Assembly (NCBI GenBank): GCA_002422545.1
Contig: DIWF01000013.1
Location: 24,639-88,638 of the forward strand
Direction of reading: 5' to 3'
Origin: Firmicutes bacterium UBA6113
Lineage (GTDB): Bacteria > Bacillota > Clostridia > Tissierellales > Sedimentibacteraceae
Length of the DNA: 64,000 bases
Part shown: in pieces, positions 32,915 to 42,204 of the stretch
Numbering within the stretch: the stretch's first letter is position 1
Layout of the letters: every line of letters begins with the position of its first letter
Program-made: the position numbers and the translations under genes
The notes under the pieces: model-generated
Databases searched by the model: none
Seen by the model: the letters and a program-made list of their open reading frames with translations, nothing else
Told to the model about the DNA's origin: nothing

Positions 32915-33634
32915 ATGGCTCTGATTACCTGCAAGGATGTTTCTCTTGGATATGAAGGTAGAAGTGTAACAGAACATTTAAATTTTGAAATAAATAAAGG
33001 AGATTATCTCTGTATTGTGGGCGAGAACGGTGCAGGAAAAAGTACACTTATAAAGGCACTTCTTAACTTGAAATCGCCTGTTTCCGGGCAGATTATTACA
33101 GGTGAAGGGCTGAAACCGACAGAAATAGGATATCTTCCACAGCAAACTGTGGTGCAGAAAGATTTCCCGGCATCTGTATGGGAGATCGTATTGTCAGGCT
33201 GCTTGAACAGATGTGACTTGCGACCGTTTTATAACAGAGAAGAGAAGCAGCTGGCCATGGAAAACATGGAAAAAATGGGGATTAGCAATCTTTCAAAAAG
33301 ATGTTATCGGGAACTGTCAGGAGGTCAGCAGCAGAGGGTTTTACTTGCAAGGGCATTGTGTGCAACAAAGAAGATGCTTCTTCTGGATGAGCCTGTGGCT
33401 GGGCTTGATCCAAAAGTAACTGTGGAAATGTATGAATTGATTGATAGATTGCATGAAAAGGACGGCATTACGGTTGTTATGGTATCACATGATATAGAAG
33501 CATCAGTAAAATATGCGACACATATTCTGCATGTAAGCCACATTCCATTATTTTTTGGAAAAAAAGAAAAATATGTGCTAAGCGGTAACGGGTTTCAGGT
33601 AGATAAAAGCAGGGAGGCATCAGAAAATGAATGA
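32915..33634 (+). CDS. znuC: Zinc ABC transporter ATPase
   Basis: A 239-residue ABC ATPase. Walker A is GENGAGKST (about 37-45), the signature is LSGGQQQRVLLARAL (about 134-148), Walker B is MLLLDEPVAGLD and the switch His is in VMVSHD. Located between the metal-binding protein and the permease, and overlapping the permease start by 8 bases. It powers zinc import at the inner face of the membrane. Confidence 0.9.
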   Translation: MALITCKDVSLGYEGRSVTEHLNFEINKGDYLCIVGENGAGKSTLIKALLNLKSPVSGQIITGEGLKPTEIGYLPQQTVVQKDFPASVWEIVLSGCLNRCDLRPFYNREEKQLAMENMEKMGISNLSKRCYRELSGGQQQRVLLARALCATKKMLLLDEPVAGLDPKVTVEMYELIDRLHEKDGITVVMVSHDIEASVKYATHILHVSHIPLFFGKKEKYVLSGNGFQVDKSREASENE

Positions 33635-34487
33635 AATTACAGATACTTTACTACATTATTTTACATTTCCATTTGTAAGGTATGCTTTGATTGTAGGTGT
33701 ATTGATAGCTCTTTGTTCCTCCTTGCTTGGAGTAACATTGGTATTAAAGAGATTTTCCTTCATTGGAGATGGTCTTTCTCATGTGGCTTTCGGGGGTATG
33801 GCTGTGGCAGCTGTATTCGGATTTACAAATGATGCTGTTATTGTAATGCCGGTGACTGTCATATCAGCGGTATTATTACTGAAAAGCGGACAGAATAAAA
33901 AAATTAATGGAGATGCTTCCCTTGCCATGATATCAGTGGGTGCGTTGGCAATGGGATATTTGTTGATGAACCTTTTTTCAAAGTCATCTAATATATCCGG
34001 AGATGTATGCAGCACACTTTTTGGTTCAACATCCATACTCACACTAACCATGGCTGAAGTATGGCTTTGTGTTATTATGTCCATTGTTGTAGTGGTCTCC
34101 TTCCTTTTGTTTTACAATAAAATTTTAGCAATTACATTTGATGAGACATTTTCCCAGGCAACCGGTACGAATACAGGTTTTTATAATCTGGTAATTGCTG
34201 TTATAACGGCAATTATAATTGTGCTTGCAATGAATCTGGTTGGCTCACTGCTGATATCTGCATTGATTATTTTTCCGGCATTATCTGCCATGAGGATATT
34301 CAAAAATTTTCGGGCAGTCATACTGTGTTCGGCAGTTATTTCTGTGATTGCAGCTGGAAGTGGAATTATTATATCAATTCTAGCTTCTACACCTGTAGGT
34401 TCTACAATTGTTGCAATTGATATTTTAGTATTTTTTATATTTTGCACAATAGAAAAGTTAACAGGAGGTATAAGGTATTGTCAGTAA
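33627..34487 (+). CDS. znuB: Zinc ABC transporter permease
   Basis: A 286-residue ABC-3 family permease with about eight membrane helices. GDGLSHVAFGGMAVAAVFGF (about 47-66) is the conserved segment after the second helix, and VGSLLISALIIFPALSAMRI (about 205-224) is the coupling region. Overlaps znuC by 8 bases and the following lipoprotein gene by 10, so the set is translated as a unit. Confidence 0.9.
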   Translation: MNEITDTLLHYFTFPFVRYALIVGVLIALCSSLLGVTLVLKRFSFIGDGLSHVAFGGMAVAAVFGFTNDAVIVMPVTVISAVLLLKSGQNKKINGDASLAMISVGALAMGYLLMNLFSKSSNISGDVCSTLFGSTSILTLTMAEVWLCVIMSIVVVVSFLLFYNKILAITFDETFSQATGTNTGFYNLVIAVITAIIIVLAMNLVGSLLISALIIFPALSAMRIFKNFRAVILCSAVISVIAAGSGIIISILASTPVGSTIVAIDILVFFIFCTIEKLTGGIRYCQ

Positions 34488-35053
34488 AAGTGAAAAAAGT
34501 AATGGCATTATGTATTATGTTGATAGTAATTATGAGTACATCAGCATGCGGTACAGACACAAGTATGGTGGAGGAGATAGCAGATAAACAAGATAGCAGC
34601 ACTGTACAGAGCACATCGGGAACAGAAAGTGAATTACTGAATAATGATGAAAAGTCTGTAACTGATGCGGAAGAAGTTGAAACAATTGAAGATAACAATT
34701 CTGTTGACATTGATTTGACTGTGTTAAGCAGCACTATGGTCTATTCGGAAGTATATAATATGATGGTCAATCCAGATGAATATATGGGAAAAACAATAAA
34801 AGTAATCGGACCATATTATGCAAGCCAATTAGTATATGGGACAGAAAAGTATTATCATTTTGTCGTTATCAGCGATGCTACAGCCTGCTGCCAAAATGGT
34901 ATTGAATTCATATGGAATGACAACAGTCATGTTTATCCGGATGAGTATCCGGAGAATAATACTGTAATAGAAGTAGTAGGTGTATTTAGTTCTTATGAAG
35001 AATCAGGAGATACATATTACTATCTGAAAACAGATGGAATAACCATCAAGTGA
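34478..35053 (+). CDS. Lipoprotein of the zinc operon
   Basis: A 191-residue lipoprotein starting at TTG 34478 with AGGAGG nine bases upstream; it overlaps the znuB stop by 10. The lipobox is STSAC (Cys about 24). An acidic, low-complexity linker (about 25-80) precedes a small OB-like domain (VYNMMVNPDEYMGKTIKVIG, then YYHFVVISDATACCQNGIEF) with a CC pair. Similar proteins occur at the end of zinc operons. I infer an extracellular zinc-related role but know no function. Confidence 0.68.
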   Translation: MSVKVKKVMALCIMLIVIMSTSACGTDTSMVEEIADKQDSSTVQSTSGTESELLNNDEKSVTDAEEVETIEDNNSVDIDLTVLSSTMVYSEVYNMMVNPDEYMGKTIKVIGPYYASQLVYGTEKYYHFVVISDATACCQNGIEFIWNDNSHVYPDEYPENNTVIEVVGVFSSYEESGDTYYYLKTDGITIK

Positions 35054-35190
35054 TAGTGTTATATATTATTTAATAACTGTTTTAGATTTTAGTGTTCCAA
35101 CGTCTAATACGGTTATTTTTTTATTTTAATGATGCGCGAGAATAATTACTTGCAAATTTTAACATTTTGCGGAAGCATTCATTGACATAA

Positions 35191-35283
35191 GCTTATACAA
35201 AAGAAAATGTGACTCCACAGGAAATAACAAAGACAGCTGATGTAGTCGTTATAGGGGGAGGCGGAGCAGGCCTTGTTTCAGCT
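35191..35283 (+). pseudogene. FAD-dependent reductase N-terminal remnant
   Basis: Reads AYTKENVTPQEITKTADVVV, then IGGGGAGLVSA, the dinucleotide-binding fingerprint of a fumarate-reductase/flavocytochrome c flavoprotein, closely like that in the 48479-50446 product. Stops precede it, and the frame is lost at 35284 where sequence of an unrelated enzyme begins. It is a leftover of a gene cut by a deletion. Confidence 0.7.
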
Positions 35284-36195
<912 letters not shown>

Positions 36196-36211
36196 CAAAA
36201 TATGGGTTCAG

Positions 36212-38008
36212 TCAAAAACTAAACCCGCACACCAAATTATTAAGTGCATTTGCCTGAGTAAACAAATCGTCACTTGCTTCTGATGCTTTATCTGCAGCAG
36301 CAGAATTAACTTGTACAACTGCGGCGATTTGTTCTACTCCAACTTTAATTTGTTCAATAGCAACAGATTGCTCATCTGATGCTTTTGAAATTTCTTCTAC
36401 TGTATCAGCGGCATTTTTTGAACTTGTTGCAATATTTTTAAGTGTTAAAGCAGTTTTGTCAGCAATTTCATTTCCATTTACTACAGCTTTTATTGTTTCT
36501 TCTATAAGAATGGAGGTGTTTTTTGCAGCTTCTGAACTTCTGACTGCAAGATTTCTCACTTCGTCAGCAACTACAGCAAATCCTTTACCCGCAGAACCTG
36601 CATGTGCTGCTTCAACTGCAGCATTCAATGCAAGAATATTAGTCTGAAAGGCTATGTCATCAATAAGTTTGATGATTTTTCCTACTTCATTTGATTTGCT
36701 TTTTATTTCCTTCATTGCAGCAACCATCTCTTCCATTCTTTTATTGCAATCGGTAATTTCAGTGCCTATAGTAATTAATTTATTGCTTGCAATAGAAGTG
36801 TTTTTAGCATTATCTTTAACATGAACAGAAATTTCTTCAATTGCTGCAGAAGACTCTTCTATTGAACTTGCCTGCTCAGTAGCGCCTTTGGAAATTTTCT
36901 GAGAATTTAATGATATGTTTTCTGATCTTTTTGATACTTCTGAAGATAATCCATTAATATTTTTTATTGTTCTTGAAAGCATGTGTACAGATTCCGTAAT
37001 AGAATGTTCTATCCTTTCAAAGTCTCCGGTAAAACTTTGGCTTATTCTTACGTTCAAATTTCCTTTTGATAATTCATTCATAACTTCATCTATTTCCTTT
37101 ATGTATAATGTTAATATATTCATGGACTTTCTCATATTTTCAGCTAATTTTCCGAGTTCATTCTTTGATGTATATGATATTTTGTAATTTAAATTGCCGT
37201 CTGACAAGGCTTTAGCCAGACTTTCAATTTCGTTGATTGGCGCTACTATACTGCTGGTTATTGTTCTGGTTATAATAAAGCCTAATAAAACTGCAGCCAA
37301 GGTCATTGAAACAGTCAATAGAAATGAAAACCTAACGTTTCTATTTGATGTATATGCGCCGTCCTGCAATCTGAGATTTATTCCTTCGGTTATTTCATTT
37401 ATATTTTTATTGATATCATTTACTATAGGTTCATATGAATTAAAAATAAGTCTTGTAGCATCGCTTTTATACTTGAGATTCATAACCTCATCCCTGATTG
37501 TTGCTTCTTTTTCCAGAAGTTTTATAGTATCTTTAACTTTATCTGTGTCAGTCACAAGCAGCTCTTCTAATTCTTTCATGTTAGATGTCATTTGATCATA
37601 TAAATCTTTGCTTTTACCACTATATTCTTCCTTTTTTGTAATATTGTCTGTCAATGTTGATGCATACAGATTTTTTTCAATATCTTTTAAGTTTTTTGAC
37701 ACTGAAGATGCCAGATATATTTCCGGTATTGTTACTTCATTTGTTTTGTTTAGCAATTCAGCGGTTTCATTAAAGTTGTTAAGGCTTATGGAAATAGGTA
37801 CAATAAAAAGCAATATTAGCGATGCAAATGAAATCGTAAGCTTTGTACCTAATTTTAAGTCATTGAATTTGATTTTTTTACCTTCTGAAATTTCGGCTTT
37901 TTTTGGATTCATTTTATTAGTGGTTAATTTTTTAAACGTTTTAAAGATATTTATAGATTTAAAATAGACTGTTTTGCTTGTTTTCAGTTCTTGAGTTTTT
38001 TTGTACAT
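36212..38008 (-). CDS. Methyl-accepting chemotaxis protein
   Basis: A 598-residue chemoreceptor. The order is: cytoplasmic lead (1-50), membrane helix (about 54-75), external four-helix-bundle sensor (about 76-225), second helix (226-248), HAMP domain (about 249-300) and signalling coiled coil. The hairpin tip IDDIAFQTNILALNAAVEAA is clear at about 435-465. It should sense an external signal and control CheA. AGAGGAGATAAGTT precedes ATG 38008. Divergent from the EAL/GGDEF gene. Confidence 0.9.
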   Translation of the reverse strand: MYKKTQELKTSKTVYFKSINIFKTFKKLTTNKMNPKKAEISEGKKIKFNDLKLGTKLTISFASLILLFIVPISISLNNFNETAELLNKTNEVTIPEIYLASSVSKNLKDIEKNLYASTLTDNITKKEEYSGKSKDLYDQMTSNMKELEELLVTDTDKVKDTIKLLEKEATIRDEVMNLKYKSDATRLIFNSYEPIVNDINKNINEITEGINLRLQDGAYTSNRNVRFSFLLTVSMTLAAVLLGFIITRTITSSIVAPINEIESLAKALSDGNLNYKISYTSKNELGKLAENMRKSMNILTLYIKEIDEVMNELSKGNLNVRISQSFTGDFERIEHSITESVHMLSRTIKNINGLSSEVSKRSENISLNSQKISKGATEQASSIEESSAAIEEISVHVKDNAKNTSIASNKLITIGTEITDCNKRMEEMVAAMKEIKSKSNEVGKIIKLIDDIAFQTNILALNAAVEAAHAGSAGKGFAVVADEVRNLAVRSSEAAKNTSILIEETIKAVVNGNEIADKTALTLKNIATSSKNAADTVEEISKASDEQSVAIEQIKVGVEQIAAVVQVNSAAADKASEASDDLFTQANALNNLVCGFSF

Positions 38009-38157
38009 AACTTATCTCCTCTCGATTTACACTAAAGATTGCTTCACTGATTCAATATAAACAGGGTTGGTAAACGCATGTTATAGAAAATGTAAAAAAT
38101 GTGTATTATTTGAAAGTAAGAGATATAATTTTACATAATTAATATTTTTAATATGAA

Positions 38158-38199
38158 TTTACATAAAGTTTACTAGATAATTACATTTTACTGCATACT
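38158..38199 (+). promoter_or_regulatory. Pho-box-like promoter of EAL/GGDEF gene
   Basis: TTTACA (38158), TTTACT (38169) and ATTACA (38180), exact 11-bp steps, then 8 bases to CATACT (38194-38199) as a likely -10. Confidence 0.65.
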
Positions 38200-38257
38200 A
38201 ATTTTTTTTCATGTGATAAAGTCCAATATTATTACTATTGCATACGGAGTAAAGAAA

Positions 38258-39994
38258 ATGTCAGATAAAATAAAAGAAGCTTTAGAATATGTAATTGATA
38301 ACAAGAAAATAAGAACTGTTTTTCAGCCTATTGTATCTTTAAGAGATGGAAGCGTATATGGACATGAAGCTCTTAGCAGGATTACTTGCGAAAGCGAAAT
38401 AAAGAATCCGGATATGTTGTTTAACGCAGCAATAAAGTACAACTGCTTATGGCAATTAGAGCTTTTGTGCAGGACTAAAGCCCTTGAAGCTGCTTTCATA
38501 TTCATGATCCCGCCGTACAGCAAGAAGCTTTTTATAAATGTAAATCCATGCATAATGCATGACGAGACATTTAAGAAAGGTTTTACCAAAGAATTTTTAA
38601 AACAGTATAAAATTGATCCCAAGAGTATTATTTTTGAAATAACGGAAAAAAATGTAGTAACGGATATAAGCAGTTTTAAATCAACCATATCTTATTACAA
38701 GAATCAGGATTATAGCATAGCAATTGATGATGCGGGATCCGGTTATTCAGGATTAAATCTCATAAGTGATGTAAATCCTCACTTCATTAAACTTGATATG
38801 AATTTGATTCGAGGAATAAGCAAGGATAGATTGAAATTCTCTTTAGTCAAGGGTATGGTTGAATTTTCAAAAGCATCAAATATTTCAATTATAGCTGAAG
38901 GAATTGAAACATATGATGAACTGGAAACAATTATTAATTTGGGGGTTCAATATGGACAAGGATATTACTTTCAGAAACCTGAAGAAAAAATAAGAGATAT
39001 TGACCAATCTGTATTGAGGTCCATCATAGAAATAAATTCAAGGAAGAACCATATAACCAATGGAGTTACATCTAATATTTATATAAAAAATTTAGCAAAG
39101 TTTTCGTATGTAGTATCACCTGATGAGAAGGTAAGCATTGTTTATGAAGATATCATAAGAAATGATGATTGCCAAGGTCTATGTGTAGTAGATAATGATA
39201 AACCAATGGGAATTGTTACAAAAGAAAAAATAGCCCTTAAACTGAGCGGCAATTATGGATATTCACTTTACAAAAACAAGTGTATATCAGATATTATGGA
39301 TAAGGAATTTTTAAATGTCGAACATGACACTCCCATAAATGTTGTTTCCAATTTAGCAATGGAGCGAACCAATGACAAGCTGTACGATTTAATTGTTGTT
39401 ACAGAGAACAATAAGTTTATTGGAACAGTCACCATAAAAGATTTGCTTCAAAAGACTACTGAATTGGAAGTTTCAGCAGCAAAACATCAAAATCCGCTGT
39501 CAGGCCTTCCGGGCAATATTATCATAGAACAAACTTTAAACCAGTTGATTCTTAATTTTTCAGAATACAGCGTTGCATATTTAGATATAGATAATTTTAA
39601 AGCATATAATGATGTTTACGGATTTGAAAAAGGGGACAGAGTGATTAAACTTTTATCTGACATTTTAAGAAAACACAGTGATGATTTTTATTTTATCGGT
39701 CACGTAGGCGGTGATGATTTTGTAATAACAGTCGATAAATGTGTTTGCAGTGATTATTTTGCATATATTAAAAGTGAGTTTGAAAGAAGCGTACGGGATT
39801 ACTACAGCAGCATAGATGTTGAAAATGGATATATTGTAACTGCCAACAGGAGAGGTGAAGTTGAAAAGTTCCCACTGATCACACTGACATGTGTCGTGAT
39901 AAGCAATACTAAATATAATTTTACAGATATTGTTGATTTGACAGAAGAGTTGGCAACCTTAAAGAAACGTGCAAAACAACAGTTTCAATTGTAA
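38258..39994 (+). CDS. EAL-CBS-GGDEF cyclic-di-GMP protein
   Basis: A 578-residue cytoplasmic protein. The EAL domain (about 1-250) keeps the active-site motifs HEAL (residues 36-39), FEITE, AIDDAGSGYSG, KLDMNLIRG and AEGIET, so it should hydrolyse c-di-GMP. Two CBS motifs follow (about 275-400). The GGDEF domain (about 420-570) has the motif changed to GGDDF and may be inactive or regulatory. GGAGTAAAGAAA precedes ATG 38258; the ORF is open from 38213. The Pho-like boxes upstream suggest expression under phosphate limitation. Confidence 0.87.
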   Translation: MSDKIKEALEYVIDNKKIRTVFQPIVSLRDGSVYGHEALSRITCESEIKNPDMLFNAAIKYNCLWQLELLCRTKALEAAFIFMIPPYSKKLFINVNPCIMHDETFKKGFTKEFLKQYKIDPKSIIFEITEKNVVTDISSFKSTISYYKNQDYSIAIDDAGSGYSGLNLISDVNPHFIKLDMNLIRGISKDRLKFSLVKGMVEFSKASNISIIAEGIETYDELETIINLGVQYGQGYYFQKPEEKIRDIDQSVLRSIIEINSRKNHITNGVTSNIYIKNLAKFSYVVSPDEKVSIVYEDIIRNDDCQGLCVVDNDKPMGIVTKEKIALKLSGNYGYSLYKNKCISDIMDKEFLNVEHDTPINVVSNLAMERTNDKLYDLIVVTENNKFIGTVTIKDLLQKTTELEVSAAKHQNPLSGLPGNIIIEQTLNQLILNFSEYSVAYLDIDNFKAYNDVYGFEKGDRVIKLLSDILRKHSDDFYFIGHVGGDDFVITVDKCVCSDYFAYIKSEFERSVRDYYSSIDVENGYIVTANRRGEVEKFPLITLTCVVISNTKYNFTDIVDLTEELATLKKRAKQQFQL

Positions 39995-40010
39995 ATATGG
40001 AAAGATAAAT

Positions 40011-40048
40011 AAAATCCGCTTCGGACATATTGCTGAAGCGGATTTTTT
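40011..40048. terminator. Bidirectional terminator
   Basis: AAAATCCGCTTC (40011-40022) pairs with GAAGCGGATTTT (40035-40046), followed by TT. It lies between the converging EAL/GGDEF and phoA-operon transcripts. Confidence 0.85.
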
Positions 40049-40081
40049 GATGATATCAACATTCAAAATACTTATTCATTA

Positions 40082-40261
40082 TCAGAAGTTTTCGGCCTGG
40101 TACAATGTTGAAATTTTATTTTTTTTCAAGGCATTTTTGCTTTTTTTGACTCTGTACATCACAATTGAGTAATAGTTGTCATACTCCTTGTCCTGCTGCC
40201 TTTTTCTTTCTGCCAGATCTTTCATAAAAGCAGTTTTAAATTCATCATGTGTCATGCCCAT
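40082..40261 (-). CDS. Small basic protein, copy 2 of family (59 aa)
   Basis: The first 47 residues are identical to copy 1 (29389-29589), then the tail differs (NKISTLYQAENF) because of an insertion of bases near 40113. It starts at ATG 40261, after GGAGAAAAAT, 50 bases downstream of the phoA stop, so it is most likely the second gene of the phoA operon. No recognised domain; many Lys/Arg/Glu and a Tyr-rich centre (EYDNYYSIVMYR). Confidence 0.72.
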   Translation of the reverse strand: MGMTHDEFKTAFMKDLAERKRQQDKEYDNYYSIVMYRVKKSKNALKKNKISTLYQAENF

Positions 40262-40311
40262 ATTTTTCTCCATAATTTTTTTAATAATTGATTACATCAA
40301 GGTCTTTTTTA

Positions 40312-41943
40312 CTATTTTATTAGGTCTACTGCACTTTGCGGCACATACACGTTAATTCCGTTAAAAACTACCACACCGTCAAGTTTAACTGCTTTTCCAT
40401 TTACATATGCAATGTTCTTATTTACCGGCATTTCAATTTTAATATTATCTTTTTCGACTGTAAACACAGGATTGTTAACATCTGAATTATCAAAACCCAC
40501 TTTTGCTCCCTTTGCTTCGAAAGCATCTCTTGCTTTCACAAAGAGCCTTTCAGTTGCCTGGCTTAAATCCAAACCCATTGCTTTTCCCATATATACAGCA
40601 ATGTCGGTATTTTCAACTGTGCCTGTCAGTTGGCTTATGTTTGCAGGTGCATACACATAAAGAGTAACATCTTCTCCGGTGTGTCCAGTTGTCGTAAAGC
40701 CTATGTTTGCTCTTTTACCAATCATAGGACCAACAGTATAATTCATATCCCCATCTTCTGTATTTTTTATAGCTTCAATTTCTTCAGCTGTCAAATCGTT
40801 AATTCCGTAGTATTGTGACATAACTTCTGTTACGTTTGAACGTTCAGCATTAAGCTTGGCTGCGATTCCTTCACCGGTTAATGAAGCACGTTTTAACGGA
40901 TTGAGAAATGCTGAAAGAGGTGTTTTATCATAGCTGTTGTCAGTTGAACTGCTTCCTATTGATATTCCGCTGTTTCCATGGTCAGTTGCTGCAATTACAA
41001 GTGTATTTCCATCAGCTTTTGCAAAATCCAGTGCTGCACCCACTGCCTTATCAAATGCCAGTACATCAGAAATTACGCCTATAGGGTCATTTGCGTGGGC
41101 TGCCCAGTCAACTTTGCTTCCTTCAACCATCAGGAAAAATCCGTCCTCATCCTGTGACAAAAGTTCAATTGCTTTTTTTGTCATTTCTTCAATGGAAGGT
41201 TCTTTTGCAGGGTCACGGTCAAGATCATAAGCTAAAGCTGAAGGAGCAAACATTGCCCAAAGATTTCCTGATGTCACGCTGTTCAGTTCAGCAGGAGATG
41301 TAACGTACTGATAATTATTCTTTATTTCAGCAATAAGATTTTCTTTGTCTTTTCTGTTTTCTTCAGAGATAAATTTTGAACCTGAACCAATTACCACATT
41401 AAGCTCTTGATAAACCTGTTGTTCGGAAATAGAGTCGTAATTTTTTCTGCTTGGGTCATGTGCTGTGAAATCAGCAGGCGTTGCATGCATTATTTCGCTT
41501 GTTGCTATTATGCCTGTTGCTTTTCCATGAAGCTGTGCTGCTTCAAGTATTGTTGCCACAGGTTTTCTTTTGTCATCTGGATTAAGTGGTTCTAAACCCG
41601 GCATTGAATTTACATCAGGCAATACTCCCACAAATCCTGTATGTGATTTATATCCTGTTGCCATCGCTGTTCCTGCAGGCGCTGAGTCTGCTATGGGGGC
41701 ATCGGAAGAGTAAGTTCTGACCAAACCTGATGCCATACTGTCCAGATTAAGTTCTTTTCCTCCATTATACCATCTTGACAATGTAAGTGCGTCAGTGCTC
41801 ATTCCGTCAGGTATGAGCAAAATAACATTTTTTACTTCCTGTTGAACCTGCACATCATTTACACCTGCTGCCAGTACACTTTCTGTCATTGTAAATGTCA
41901 TTGCTGCCGCAAGCAACCCGCTTATAATTCTGTTTATCTTCAT
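40312..41943 (-). CDS. phoA: Alkaline phosphatase
   Basis: A 543-residue secreted alkaline phosphatase. Signal peptide at about 1-25. Metal and catalytic motifs: LIPDGMSTDA (Asp), DSAPAGTAMATG with the nucleophile Ser at about 86, SKVDWAAHANDP, ATDHGNSG and TTGHTGEDV. The last 50 residues resemble a copper-amine-oxidase N-terminal-like repeat, often used for envelope attachment. The enzyme releases phosphate from organic esters outside the cell. The promoter has five 11-bp-spaced Pho-like boxes. Confidence 0.92.
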   Translation of the reverse strand: MKINRIISGLLAAAMTFTMTESVLAAGVNDVQVQQEVKNVILLIPDGMSTDALTLSRWYNGGKELNLDSMASGLVRTYSSDAPIADSAPAGTAMATGYKSHTGFVGVLPDVNSMPGLEPLNPDDKRKPVATILEAAQLHGKATGIIATSEIMHATPADFTAHDPSRKNYDSISEQQVYQELNVVIGSGSKFISEENRKDKENLIAEIKNNYQYVTSPAELNSVTSGNLWAMFAPSALAYDLDRDPAKEPSIEEMTKKAIELLSQDEDGFFLMVEGSKVDWAAHANDPIGVISDVLAFDKAVGAALDFAKADGNTLVIAATDHGNSGISIGSSSTDNSYDKTPLSAFLNPLKRASLTGEGIAAKLNAERSNVTEVMSQYYGINDLTAEEIEAIKNTEDGDMNYTVGPMIGKRANIGFTTTGHTGEDVTLYVYAPANISQLTGTVENTDIAVYMGKAMGLDLSQATERLFVKARDAFEAKGAKVGFDNSDVNNPVFTVEKDNIKIEMPVNKNIAYVNGKAVKLDGVVVFNGINVYVPQSAVDLIK

Positions 41944-42045
41944 AATTTTCCTCCTAATATTGTAATTGATGCAATTATATAGGCAGTTTGTAAAATGACT
42001 AAGTCATGGCTGTAAAAAATATGTTTTTTATTGGTAAAGGGAAAT
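41944..42045. repeat. Duplicated segment B, second copy (phoA promoter)
   Basis: Near-identical to 29590-29700. The similarity ends at the start codon side and at about GGGAAATG (42045-42046) on the far side. Confidence 0.85.
41974..42038 (-). promoter_or_regulatory. Pho-box-like promoter of phoA
   Basis: Minus strand: TTTACC (42033-42038), AAAACA, TTTACA (42011-42016), GACTTA, TTTACA (41989-41994), all 11 bases apart; 9 bases later TATAAT (41974-41979). Confidence 0.75.
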
Positions 42046-42143
42046 GCTATATGCAGCCGAATGACACTACTGTAATAGGTTAGTGCCTTTTTAAATCAAG
42101 CTAATAGAAAAATTGTATTAATCATGGAATTTTTATATGTTAA

Positions 42144-42172
42144 TTTACAATAATGTAAGAATAGAGTAAAAT
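42144..42172 (+). promoter_or_regulatory. Promoter of KdpD-like gene
   Basis: TTTACA (42144-42149), 17 bp, TAAAAT (42167-42172), 32 bases before the start. Confidence 0.6.
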
Positions 42173-42204
42173 AATAATAAATTAAACATATGGAGCAAAA
42201 TAAC

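Larger units (their letters stand above)
40009..40262. repeat. Duplicated segment A, second copy
   Basis: Matches 29347-29590: same AAAATCCGCTTC hairpin (a longer loop here), the same following ATTCAAAAT and TTCATTATCAGAAG sequences, and the same small ORF. Confidence 0.8.

Noticed and set aside
36456..37967. Long open frames opposite the chemoreceptor gene
   Set aside because: They are antisense to a well-supported methyl-accepting chemotaxis protein, have no ribosome sites and mirror its low-complexity helices.
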